A stretch of DNA of 31,966 nt, taken from the NCBI GenBank assembly GCA_023396215.1, contig JAEWWW010000096.1:1-31966 (forward strand), in the 5' to 3' direction. A program made the translations under genes and the position numbers. The notes below the pieces were generated by a model. The model saw nothing but the letters and a program-made list of their open reading frames with translations, was not told the origin of the DNA and made no database searches. Position 1 is the stretch's first letter; each line of letters begins with the position of its first letter. The stretch comes from Bacillota bacterium. GTDB taxonomy: Bacteria; Bacillota; Clostridia; Oscillospirales; Ruminococcaceae. Below, in pieces: positions 23,264-30,320 of this stretch.

Positions 23264-23551
23264 TTAGCGAATAATCTCCTCTTTTTTCTCCATGACTTCC
23301 AGCATAATAAGTGCGCCAAGCGTAAAGCCGTGGGTGTATGTGTCCACATCCTCACAATGCGCCGCACCGCCATACAGGTTTTCCAACCGCTCAAAACGCT
23401 GGCAATCATCAAGCGACATTTTTTCGATGAAGTAGCGTTTTTCACTCTCGATTTTTCTCTCAATCTCCCGACGTTCTTCGGTCAGGTTGGCACGGCGTTC
23501 CCACGGAATAACCTTGCCGTCGAACAGGGCTTCCATAATTGAAGATGGCAT
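23264..23551 (-). CDS. DUF6809-like small protein
   Basis: This 95-residue protein begins MPSSIMEALFDGKVIPWERR, continues with a charged helix (LTEERREIERKIESEKRYF) and ends with YTHGFTLGALIMLEVMEKKE. This pattern resembles the DUF6809 family, small proteins found mainly in Firmicute conjugative elements; function unknown. The ATG at 23551 is preferred because AAGGAC lies nine bases upstream and it gives the compact family start. The reading frame stays open upstream for 49 more codons to an ATG that overlaps the stop of the next upstream gene as ATGA, so a longer form is possible. The family recall is from memory and was not searched. Confidence 0.72.
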   Translation of the reverse strand: MPSSIMEALFDGKVIPWERRANLTEERREIERKIESEKRYFIEKMSLDDCQRFERLENLYGGAAHCEDVDTYTHGFTLGALIMLEVMEKKEEIIR

Positions 23552-23694
23552 ATGTAACCGTCCTTTCTTTGTCGTTCCGATAACGCTTGAAAAGGACTTG
23601 CGGCGCATGATATAATATTTACGCTGCATATGCCTTTTGGCGTGTGTCGGTTGAGGAAGTGGCGTGTTGCTTTTGTGAAGAGCCGCCGCTTCCT

Positions 23695-23889
23695 TCATTT
23701 TTTCTTGAGGTCGTCATACAGAAAATGAACGCCTTTTCGCAAAATATCTGAACGTGTTGTGCTCAGCTTTTCTTTGCAATACTCAATTTTTTCAATGGTT
23801 TCACGGTCAATCCTGATTTTGATTTGAGTATCTAAAGGCTTTTCCGGTTTCGGCCCCGGCTTTTTACGTGCCGAAATAATAACCACCAC
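23695..23889 (-). CDS. Ribbon-helix-helix (CopG/Arc-like) small protein
   Basis: This 64-residue protein has a basic Lys/Pro-rich start (ARKKPGPKPEKP) followed by QIKIRIDRETIEKIEYCKEKL and TTRSDILRKGVHFLYDDL, the strand-helix-helix pattern of small RHH DNA-binding proteins. Such proteins are common on conjugative and integrative elements and bind DNA as dimers. No ATG is available, so a GTG at 23889 is assumed; a second GTG follows directly and the ribosome site is weak (the predicted transcript starts only about 15 bases upstream). The promoter has a 15-bp inverted repeat around it, so self-repression is likely. The stop overlaps the upstream ATG of the DUF6809-like frame. Confidence 0.78.
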   Translation of the reverse strand: MVVIISARKKPGPKPEKPLDTQIKIRIDRETIEKIEYCKEKLSTTRSDILRKGVHFLYDDLKKK

Positions 23890-23891
23890 CT

Positions 23892-23934
23892 ATCTTGGGG
23901 GCACAAGTTAATTATAGGTTTGTACCCCCAAGAT
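23892..23934. promoter_or_regulatory. 15-bp inverted-repeat operator flanking the RHH gene promoter
   Basis: ATCTTGGGGGCACAA (23892-23906) and its near-exact complement (23920-23934, 14 of 15) lie on both sides of the -10 box. One half occupies the promoter spacer and the other covers the transcript start. This fits binding by an RHH dimer of dimers and repression of the adjacent gene. Confidence 0.75.
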
Positions 23935-23939
23935 GTCAA
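23911..23939 (-). promoter_or_regulatory. Perfect consensus promoter of the RHH/DUF6809-like operon
   Basis: On the minus strand TTGACA (23939-23934), a 17-base spacer and TATAAT (23916-23911) match the sigma-A consensus at every position. Confidence 0.9.
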
Positions 23940-24046
23940 GATATTCCTTTTAACTTTTTTACAATTCTATCTCCCGCGCCCTGCGCGGCTCTGCGGGAGA
24001 TGGGATGGGTTTTTCAGCAGTGATTAACACGGTGCGCAGGCGCCTG

Positions 24047-24083
24047 AAAAAAGCCATGGAACCGGCTGGTTCCATGGTTTTTT
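24047..24083 (+). terminator. Strong intrinsic terminator with no gene immediately upstream
   Basis: CCATGGAACC-GGCT-GGTTCCATGG (24054-24077) is flanked by AAAAAAG and TTTTTT, giving about 16 pairs and a T-run. On the plus strand the nearest upstream gene is degV, over 1 kb away, with the small minus-strand island between. It may once have ended the trmL-degV transcript. It would also work on the minus strand. Confidence 0.85.
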
Positions 24084-24141
24084 GCGGCTGTATTTCTACT
24101 GCTCTTTGGCGCAAAAGGGCGGCCCCGCGCTGTTATTTACA

Positions 24142-24170
24142 TTGTGGTGCAGGGCAAGATATGGTATAGT
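24142..24170 (+). promoter_or_regulatory. Probable promoter of the ptb-buk genes
   Basis: TTGTGG (24142-24147) and TATAGT (24165-24170) are 17 bases apart and lie 80 bases upstream of the ptb start. Confidence 0.45.
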
Positions 24171-24249
24171 TATCTTTACAGAAAACAATGCTTCCACCCG
24201 CCCGAAGCAGGGCCGGGGAGCTGGTATCTATACGGATAGGAGGGTGCAG

Positions 24250-25158
24250 ATGACCTATACAACCATGCAGGAGATTGTGGACGCGGTATGCAGGCAGCAG
24301 ACCCGGGTGCGGGTGGCGGTGGCGGCAGCCGACGACCGCCATGTGCTGGAGGCGGTGTTTCATGCCCAAAGCGAGGGGATTGCCGACCCGGTACTGGTGG
24401 GCGACGCCGAAAGGATAACCGCCCTGCTGACCGAGCTGGGCCTTGAGGGCCGCAGCTATGAGCTGGTGGGCACCGCCCCCGAAGAAAGCCCCGCCCAGCG
24501 CGCAGTCGAGCTGATTGCCGCCGGACGGGCCGAGTTTTTAATGAAGGGCAGGCTGGACACCCGCGACCTGCTGCTGCCGGTGGTGAACCGGACCAACAAC
24601 CTGCACACCGGGCGCACCATGTCGCTGATGGCCTTTCACCAGCTGCCCGGCTACCACAAGCTGCTGGTGACCACCGACGGCGGCATGATACCCCACCCCG
24701 ACCTGCCCATGAAGCGGGATATCATCCTCAACGCGGTGGAAACGCTGCGCCGCATGGGGTATGAGCACCCCAAGGTGGCGGTGCTCTGCGGCATCGAGAA
24801 GCCCAACCCCAAGATGCCGGAAACCCTTGATGCAGAGGCTCTGGTCGAGATGAACCGGCAGGGGGAGATACCCGGCTGCACGGTGGTGGGGCCGATATCC
24901 TATGACCTCGCCATGAGCCGCGAAATTGCCGTCATCAAGGGCTACGCTTGCCCCCATGTGCAGGATTTTGACGTGCTGGTGGTGCCCAATCTGGCGGCGG
25001 GCAACATACTGGGCAAATGCATCGCCGTTTCGGCGGGGGGTAGCATGTCGGGTATTATCGTGGGGGCCAAAATCCCGGTGGTGCTCACCTCGCGGGGGGC
25101 CACCGCCCAAGAGAAGTTTCACGCGCTGGCCCTTGCCGCGCTGGCCGCACGCCGCTGA
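24250..25158 (+). CDS. ptb: Phosphate butyryltransferase
   Basis: This 302-residue protein belongs to the phosphate acetyl/butyryltransferase family. It converts butyryl-CoA and phosphate to butyryl-phosphate, the first step of the kinase route to butyrate. Visible features are PVLVGDAERI, FLMKGRLDTRDLLLPVVN, GRTMSLMAFHQLPGYHKLLVTTDGGM (a long Ptb-typical block), KVAVLCGIEKPNPKMPETLDA, GCTVVGPISYDLAMS and the end block GNILGKCIAVSAGGSMSGIIVGAKIPVVLTSRG. The ATG at 24250 follows GGAGGGTG; the upstream open frame is probably untranslated. Butyrate kinase starts 12 bases after its stop, so the two form an operon. Branched-chain acyl substrates are also possible for this family. Confidence 0.95.
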   Translation: MTYTTMQEIVDAVCRQQTRVRVAVAAADDRHVLEAVFHAQSEGIADPVLVGDAERITALLTELGLEGRSYELVGTAPEESPAQRAVELIAAGRAEFLMKGRLDTRDLLLPVVNRTNNLHTGRTMSLMAFHQLPGYHKLLVTTDGGMIPHPDLPMKRDIILNAVETLRRMGYEHPKVAVLCGIEKPNPKMPETLDAEALVEMNRQGEIPGCTVVGPISYDLAMSREIAVIKGYACPHVQDFDVLVVPNLAAGNILGKCIAVSAGGSMSGIIVGAKIPVVLTSRGATAQEKFHALALAALAARR

Positions 25159-25170
25159 GGGGGGCCATGC

Positions 25171-26262
25171 ATGTATAAAATACTGGCCATCAACCCCGGC
25201 TCCACCTCCACCAAGGTGGCTCTTTACGAAGAAGAAAAGCTGATTTTCAGCAACTCGATACCCCACAGCGCCGAATCGCTGGCCGAATACCCCGGCATCA
25301 GCGACCAGCGCGAGATGCGCGGCGACGTGGTTAAGCTGCTGCTGAAGCTGCACGAGGAGCGGCTGCACAACCTTTCGGCGGTGGTGGGGCGGGGCGGGCT
25401 GCTGCCCCCGGTTTCGGCGGGGGCCTATCTGGTGAACCCCCAGATGGTGGATACCCTGCTGCACCGCCCGGTGCTGGAGCACGCCTCCAATCTGGGCGGG
25501 GTTATTGCCTACGAGATTGCCGCTCCGCTGGGCATTCCCGCCATGATTTACGACCCGGTGACGGTGGATGAGCTGGAGCCTATCGCCCGTATCGCCGGCC
25601 TTGCCAGCATGCAGCGGATAGCGGTGGCCCACAACCTGAATATCCGGGCGACCGCCATGAAATATGCCAAGCAGCAGTCAAAGACCATAGCCGATATGAA
25701 CCTGATTGTGGCCCATCTGGGGGGCGGCATCACCATGACCCTGATGAAGGAGGGGCGGATGGTGGATATCGTTTCGGACGACGAGGGGCCGTTTTCTCCC
25801 GAGCGCTCGGGCGGGTTGCCCATCTTTGAGCTGCTCAAGCTGGCCTACAGCGGCCAGTATGACCACAAGAGCCTTGTGCGCCTTTTGCGGGGCAAGGGCG
25901 GGCTGGCCTCCCACTTCGGGGTCAACGACGCCCGCGAAATCGAGCGCCGCATCGCCGCGGGCGACCAAAAGGCGGCGCTGGTTTATGAGGCCATGGCCTA
26001 TAACATCGCCAAAAACATCGGCAAGCTGGCGGCAGCCGCCGGGGGGCGGGTGCAAAGCATCCTGCTGACCGGGGGGCTTGCCTACTCCCGCATGCTCACC
26101 GGCTGGATTGTGGAGCGGGTGGGGTTCATCGCCCCGGTCTGCATCCTGCCCGGCGAAAACGAGATGGAGGCCCTCGCCTTCGGCGCGCTGCGGGTGCTGC
26201 GCGGCGAGGAGCAGGCCAAAACCTTCGCGGTGGACAGCCACGGCGTCGTCGTTGACGGTTAA
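25171..26262 (+). CDS. buk: Butyrate kinase
   Basis: This 363-residue member of the acetokinase superfamily converts butyryl-phosphate and ADP to butyrate and ATP in the cytosol. It shows the phosphate loop AINPGSTSTKVALY (6-19), VVGRGGLLPPVSAGAYLVN, HASNLGGVIAYEIA, VAHNLNIRATAMKYA, the glycine-rich IVAHLGGGITMTLMKEG and SILLTGGLAYS, and ENEMEALAFGALRVL near the end. A second ATG lies four bases earlier in another frame; the one at 25171 gives the canonical start. With ptb it indicates butyrate (or isobutyrate/isovalerate) formation with ATP gain. The next operon-like gene follows after 79 bases. Confidence 0.96.
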   Translation: MYKILAINPGSTSTKVALYEEEKLIFSNSIPHSAESLAEYPGISDQREMRGDVVKLLLKLHEERLHNLSAVVGRGGLLPPVSAGAYLVNPQMVDTLLHRPVLEHASNLGGVIAYEIAAPLGIPAMIYDPVTVDELEPIARIAGLASMQRIAVAHNLNIRATAMKYAKQQSKTIADMNLIVAHLGGGITMTLMKEGRMVDIVSDDEGPFSPERSGGLPIFELLKLAYSGQYDHKSLVRLLRGKGGLASHFGVNDAREIERRIAAGDQKAALVYEAMAYNIAKNIGKLAAAAGGRVQSILLTGGLAYSRMLTGWIVERVGFIAPVCILPGENEMEALAFGALRVLRGEEQAKTFAVDSHGVVVDG

Positions 26263-26341
26263 GCCGCCTTTGAAATCCCATTAATTCCGTATTTTGAAAG
26301 AAGCCCGCAGCCAATAAAAACCCGACAGAGGAGCCGTTACA

Positions 26342-28099
26342 TTGCAGAAAACAACCGCTCGCCCCTTTTTGTTTGACGGGGGCTTTGGCACCTACTACAA
26401 CAAGCTGAGCCCCGGCGAGAGCAGCTGCGAGCTGGGCAACCTGAGCGACCCGGCCACCGTGCTGCAAATCCACCGGGAATATATCGCCGCCGGGGTGGAC
26501 GCCATCAAGACCAATACCTTTGGCGCCAACCGGCTGCTGATTGAGGACCCCGACCGCCTTGAGGCGACGGTGCGCGCCGGCTGGCAGTTGGCCCGGCAGG
26601 CGGCCGAGGGCAGCGGGGTGCAGGTTTATGCCGACATCGGCTATATCCACACCGACGAGCCATGGGCCCCCGAGGCCTATTTGCAGCTGGCCGAGCTGTT
26701 TCTCGATTGCGGGGCCGGGCAGTTTCTGTTCGAGACGCTGGCCGAGTTTGAGCCGCTTATCCCCGCACTGGCGGCTATTAAGGCCCGGCAGCCCGAGGCG
26801 CATATCATTGTGTCCTTTGCCGTTTCGCAGGATGGCTTCAGCCAGAAGGGGCACCACTATAAGCCGCTGCTGCGGGCCGCCCGCCAAAACCCTCATGTGG
26901 ATGTGGCTGGGCTTAACTGCATCTGCGGCCCCACCCATATGCTCCAGCTTTTGCAGGGGCTGGAGCCCCACCGCAAGCCGCTGGTGGCCATGCCCAACGC
27001 GGGCTACCCCGCCAGCATCGGCGGGCGCACCGTCTACCGGGATAACGCCGATTACTTTGCGCGCCGCATCGCCGATATCGCCGCGCTGGGCGCAGGTTAT
27101 TTGGGGGGCTGCTGCGGCACCACCCCGGCCCACATCGCCCAGATGGTGCGGCGGCTGTCGGGGCAGCCGGCCGGAGGCGGTCAGGCCCCCGCCGCGCAGG
27201 AGCGCCCCTTTGCCCAGCCGGCGGGGGAAAGCCTGCTGCGAAAAAAGATGGAGGAGGGGCGGCGGGTGATTGCCGTCGAGCTTGACCCGCCCCCGGATAT
27301 TGACCTGACCCACCTGCTTTCGGCCACCCGGCAGGCCATGACCGCCGGAGCCGATGTGATTACGCTGGCGGATTCGCCGCTGGGGCGCACCCGCGCCGAC
27401 AGCATGATGGTGGCGGCGAGGCTGCGGCGTGAAACCGGGTCCGAGGTGCTGCCCCATCTCTGCTGCCGCGACCGCAACCAGATTGGCCTTAAGGCCACCC
27501 TGCTGGGCGGGCATCTGGAGGGGCTGCGCAACCTCTTTGTGGTCACCGGCGACCCGGTGCCCCAAACCGACCGGTCGTCAGGCAGGGGGGTCTTTAACTT
27601 CCACTCCCTCAGCTTTATCCCCTTTTTGCAGGAGCTCAACAGCCAGATTTTCAGCCCCGAGCCTTACTTTGTAGGGGCGGCGCTCAACGTCAACGCACCC
27701 CGCTTTGCCGCCGAGCTGGAGCGCGCCAAACGCAAGGAGGCGGCGGGGGCCGGGTTCTTTATGACCCAGCCCATCTTTACCCCGCAGGCCGAGGAAAACC
27801 TCGCCATGGCCCATAACGCGCTGCAAAGCAGGGTGCTGGCGGGCATCCTGCCGGTGGCGGGCTACCGCAACGCCCTGTTTTTGAGCAACGAGGTTTCGGG
27901 CATCGAGATTGCCCCCGAGCTGCTGGAGCAGCTCAAGGAAGCCGACCCCCAGCAGGCGGCCGCTATCTCGCTGGGGCTGAGTACCGAGATTATCCGGCGG
28001 GTACAGGACGCCTGCGACGGCTATTATCTAATGACCCCACTCAAGCGCATCGATTTGGTGGTGCGCTTAATCGAAACAATTAGGAGTATGAAGCCATGA
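26342..28099 (+). CDS. Bifunctional homocysteine S-methyltransferase / methylenetetrahydrofolate reductase
   Basis: This 585-residue fusion has a homocysteine methyltransferase domain (about 1-285) with zinc cysteines at 193 (GLNCICGP) and 257/258 (GGCCGTTP). An MTHFR domain follows (about 300-585) with AVELDPPPDID, DVITLADSPLGRTRADSM, HLCCRDRNQIGLKATLLGG, LFVVTGDP and GAGFFMTQPIF. YitJ-type proteins have this architecture. The start is a TTG at 26342 with GAGGAG about ten bases upstream; no nearby ATG is in frame before DGGFGTYY. The domain likely uses methyl groups from folate via a separate corrinoid protein or another donor. Its stop overlaps the start of a methyl-THF-binding protein gene (ATGA), so both act together in methionine or C1 metabolism. 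Confidence 0.93.
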   Translation: MQKTTARPFLFDGGFGTYYNKLSPGESSCELGNLSDPATVLQIHREYIAAGVDAIKTNTFGANRLLIEDPDRLEATVRAGWQLARQAAEGSGVQVYADIGYIHTDEPWAPEAYLQLAELFLDCGAGQFLFETLAEFEPLIPALAAIKARQPEAHIIVSFAVSQDGFSQKGHHYKPLLRAARQNPHVDVAGLNCICGPTHMLQLLQGLEPHRKPLVAMPNAGYPASIGGRTVYRDNADYFARRIADIAALGAGYLGGCCGTTPAHIAQMVRRLSGQPAGGGQAPAAQERPFAQPAGESLLRKKMEEGRRVIAVELDPPPDIDLTHLLSATRQAMTAGADVITLADSPLGRTRADSMMVAARLRRETGSEVLPHLCCRDRNQIGLKATLLGGHLEGLRNLFVVTGDPVPQTDRSSGRGVFNFHSLSFIPFLQELNSQIFSPEPYFVGAALNVNAPRFAAELERAKRKEAAGAGFFMTQPIFTPQAEENLAMAHNALQSRVLAGILPVAGYRNALFLSNEVSGIEIAPELLEQLKEADPQQAAAISLGLSTEIIRRVQDACDGYYLMTPLKRIDLVVRLIETIRSMKP

Positions 28100-28887
28100 T
28101 GATTGTAGGAGAAAAACTCAACAGCTCGATACCCGCCACACTGAGCGCCCTTGACGCCCGGGACGAGGCGGCGGTAATCGGCATGATTAAGGCGCAGGAG
28201 GAGGCCGGGGCCGATTATCTGGATATCAACACCGCCCTCTGCGCACAGGGCGAGCAGGAAGCCATGCTTTGGGTGACCGGGCTGGCGATGGAGCACAGCA
28301 ACTGCGGCATCATGCTGGATTCACCCTCGCCGCAGGTGATAAAGGAGGCCGCCGCGCTGATAAAGGACCGCCCCCTTATCTTCAACTCGGTGACCCTGAA
28401 CGAGCGTTATGAAGAGGTGCTGCCGTTGGCGCTGGAGTATGGCGCGGGGGTGGTGGGGCTGCCCATCGACCAAAACGGCATCCCCGAGGACGCCGAAAGC
28501 CGCACCCAGAACGCCCTGCGGCTGGTGCAGCTCATCACCGACTACGGCCTGCGGCAGGAGCAGATTTACATCGACGTGCTGGCACAGGCGGTTTCGGTGG
28601 GCAACGAAAACGCCCTTTCAGCGCTGCAAACGGTGGAAAAGCTCAAGGCATTCTGCCCCCGGGTGAGGAGCATCTGCGGCCTTTCCAACGTATCCTTTGG
28701 GCTGCCGGGGCGGGTCAACATCAACTGCGCCTTTCTGAGCGCGGCGGTTTATATGGGGCTGGATAGCGCCATCCTTGACATCACCTCGCCCGCTATCCGC
28801 AAAACCCTCGCCGCCGCAAGGGCGGTATCCGGTCAGGACGACTACTGTCTGGAGTACATCGGGGTTATCCGCCAGATGATGGACTAA
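28096..28887 (+). CDS. Methyltetrahydrofolate-binding (pterin-binding) methyltransferase, AcsE/MetH-domain-like
   Basis: This 263-residue stand-alone pterin-binding TIM barrel begins MMIVGEKLNSSIPATLSAL and contains AGADYLDINTALCAQGE, IMLDSPSPQVIKEAA, FNSVTLNERYEEVLPLA, YIDVLAQAVSVGNENAL and CGLSNVSFGLPGRVNINCAF. These match the methyl-THF:corrinoid methyltransferase domain of AcsE and of methionine synthase. AGGAG precedes the ATG, which overlaps the previous stop by four bases. It probably hands a methyl group from methyl-THF to a corrinoid protein, then to the homocysteine domain next door. No cobalamin-binding protein gene is present in the window, so that part must be elsewhere. Confidence 0.92.
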   Translation: MMIVGEKLNSSIPATLSALDARDEAAVIGMIKAQEEAGADYLDINTALCAQGEQEAMLWVTGLAMEHSNCGIMLDSPSPQVIKEAAALIKDRPLIFNSVTLNERYEEVLPLALEYGAGVVGLPIDQNGIPEDAESRTQNALRLVQLITDYGLRQEQIYIDVLAQAVSVGNENALSALQTVEKLKAFCPRVRSICGLSNVSFGLPGRVNINCAFLSAAVYMGLDSAILDITSPAIRKTLAAARAVSGQDDYCLEYIGVIRQMMD

Positions 28888-28933
28888 GTGAAGCAAGGGG
28901 GCGGCAGCGCCGCCCAACCATAACAGATATGCT

Positions 28934-28966
28934 GCTCCCGTTCCCGCTTTTGATGGGGGCGGGAGC
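28934..28966. other. Hairpin after the methyltransferase genes
   Basis: GCTCCCGTTCCC (28934-28945) pairs with GGGGGCGGGAGC (28955-28966) over 12 positions including two G-T pairs. The next bases are A-rich rather than T-rich, so termination on the plus strand is uncertain. Confidence 0.45.
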
Positions 28967-29039
28967 AAAAAGCTTACGCCTTAGCCCCGGAGCGGGCAGA
29001 GGCACACCACAAAGGGATTGAAACGAGAAGGTGTTACCC

Positions 29040-29678
29040 ATGAAGAAAATGCTTGCTTTTTGCCTGCTTTTGAGCCTGCTTGCCGCGGCCTGCGCCGCCC
29101 CCGCGGGCAATTCGTCCTCTGCGGCCCCGCCGGAGAGCAGCGGCCCCGCGCCCTCCCAAAGCCAGACCGAGCCGCCGCCCGCCGACTACGCCCCCAACAA
29201 GGCGCTGGAGGCCGCCGGCCTGCTGGGCAGCGTCGACGACGAGGTGCTGGCCGCCGTCAGGATTTACTATTATGAGCCCGCCCCGCAGGAGCTTGCCGCC
29301 ACGGTGGAAAGCTATCTCCATCAGGAGTGGGGTGCCTATCTGTATATCCTGCCCCGCTATGCCGGGTCTGAGCTGACCATTGAAAGCATGGTCTTTGACG
29401 AAGCCCGCTCGGCGTTTCTGCCCGACCGGGAGCTGTTTGCCTCCACTGCCGGGGAGGATTACGCTCTGCTGCTGCGGGCCGATCTGCCCGAGGGCGGCCC
29501 CCAGCTTCGGGTCACCATCCGCTACGACGGGCAGGAGGCGATTTATGAGCCCACCTACGACGGCAGGGGCGATATCGTTTACCCCTTCAAAAAGGGCCGC
29601 GTGCTGCTGGACGAAGCCCCCCTGCGCGCCCGGTTTACCGACGGCGCAAAAAAACCGCCTCCACCCTGCTGGGCGTAG
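29040..29678 (+). CDS. Putative lipoprotein, N-terminal part ending at a frame change
   Basis: The open frame encodes 212 residues, of which the first 205 make sense. It starts with a lipoprotein-type signal (MKKMLAFCLLLSLLAAAC, Cys18, with Leu one place off the standard lipobox), then a Ser/Pro-rich linker (about 22-50) and a globular extracytoplasmic domain. Immediately after an A7 run (29648-29654) the frame runs into a short Pro-rich tail (PPPPCWA) and a stop at 29676. The continuation is found in the -1 frame. AAGGTG precedes the ATG at 29040; a GTG nine bases earlier is possible. I do not recognise the domain. The product would be anchored outside the membrane. Either a real frameshift mutation, a sequence error or programmed slippage explains the break. 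Confidence 0.7.
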   Translation: MKKMLAFCLLLSLLAAACAAPAGNSSSAAPPESSGPAPSQSQTEPPPADYAPNKALEAAGLLGSVDDEVLAAVRIYYYEPAPQELAATVESYLHQEWGAYLYILPRYAGSELTIESMVFDEARSAFLPDRELFASTAGEDYALLLRADLPEGGPQLRVTIRYDGQEAIYEPTYDGRGDIVYPFKKGRVLLDEAPLRARFTDGAKKPPPPCWA

Positions 29679-30055
29679 GCGACCGCTTTCTGGATTGGAC
29701 GCTGCGGGAGATGAAGGACTTTGAGGACGGCAGGCCGTGGAGCATCACCTTTGAGGGGGAGGCCACCCTGCGGGGCAGCCTGCTGATAGAGCCCAAGGGC
29801 GGCGAAGGCGCCATGATGGGCGGCGTGGCCCAGTTTCAGGTTGCGGAGGAATCGCTGCACCTGCTGCCCTGCGCCGAGAGCGACACCCGCACCCTTTGGT
29901 TCGGGCTGAACAACCCGGAAGAGACCAAGGCGGCGTTGGGAATCACCGAGGGGCAAAGCTACGACTGTGAAATGGTCATCCGGGATTATCACATCAACCT
30001 GCAGCCCAGCGCCGTGTGGAATAGAGCCACCTTTGTATCGGGCAAGGTACTGTGA
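29654..30055 (+). pseudogene. C-terminal continuation of the lipoprotein in the -1 frame
   Basis: From base 29654 the -1 frame reads TASTLLGVGDRFLDWTLREMKDF and continues for 133 codons to a TGA at 30053. This joins smoothly to the upstream ARFTDGAKK, giving about 338 residues in total. The only in-frame ATG early in the segment (29711) lacks a good ribosome site and would begin in the middle of a helix, so independent translation is unlikely. The codon use matches the upstream part, so decay, if any, is recent. Function is unknown. Confidence 0.65.
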
Positions 30056-30069
30056 TATCAGGCTATCAA

Positions 30070-30225
30070 AAAACAGGCAGGCGACGAAAAATTGTGCAAG
30101 GCGAGGCGGCAAACGCAGCAAATAAGGGAGCATATTTGATATATGTGGCCGAAATTTGCAAGTGCTGCCAACGAAGCAAGTAAAATGGCTGCGCCATTTT
30201 GCGTTTGCGTGACTTTTTCGACAGA
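30070..30225. repeat. Probable interspersed intergenic repeat with internal hairpins
   Basis: The stretch contains the hairpin AAAATGGC-TGC-GCCATTTT (30182-30200), CAGCAAAT (near 30114) facing ATTTGC-x-GCTG (near 30160), and end segments GCGACGAAAAATTG and the roughly inverted CTTTTTCGAC (30213-30222). Its wording partly resembles the element at 17273-17409. It encodes nothing plausible. Calling it a repeat family is inferred from structure and needs a genome-wide count. Confidence 0.4.
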
Positions 30226-30228
30226 CTG

Positions 30229-30256
30229 ACGCGGGGGCCGGTACCGGCCCCCGCGT
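30229..30256. terminator. Perfect 28-bp palindrome, bidirectional terminator
   Basis: The palindrome ACGCGGGGGCCGGT/ACCGGCCCCCGCGT (30229-30256) is perfect and is followed by TTTAT on the plus strand. It lies between the lipoprotein gene and the convergent ECF S component gene and would end both transcripts. Confidence 0.75.
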
Positions 30257-30320
30257 TTATCTGTACCCGCCGGGCGCACCCGCCCGGTTTTGCACAATAT
30301 TTTTTGCTTTGGTGCAAAAG

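Larger units (their letters stand above)
23940..24249. other. Intergenic region between the small island and ptb
   Basis: No gene is supported in these 310 bases. They hold a hairpin ATCTCCCGC/GCGGGAGAT (23969-23977 and 23993-24001), a strong terminator-like stem at 24047-24083, and the probable ptb promoter. The ribosome site GGAGG lies just before the ptb ATG. Confidence 0.6.

Noticed and set aside
22974..24250. Attachment-site direct repeats flanking the small RHH/DUF6809-like island
   Set aside because: No convincing direct repeat or tRNA end was found by eye at either boundary, and no integrase is present.
26263..26341. SAM-responsive (S-box) or cobalamin riboswitch ahead of the homocysteine methyltransferase gene
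   Set aside because: The gap is only 79 bases and shows no S-box stems or B12-box wording.
26126..27565. Long minus-strand open frame opposite the homocysteine methyltransferase-MTHFR gene
   Set aside because: No motifs and no ribosome site; the plus frame has zinc cysteines and MTHFR motifs.
29711..30055. Independent 114-residue gene starting at ATG 29711
   Set aside because: The upstream -1 frame reads through smoothly from the A7 run and joins the lipoprotein; the ATG has no proper ribosome site.
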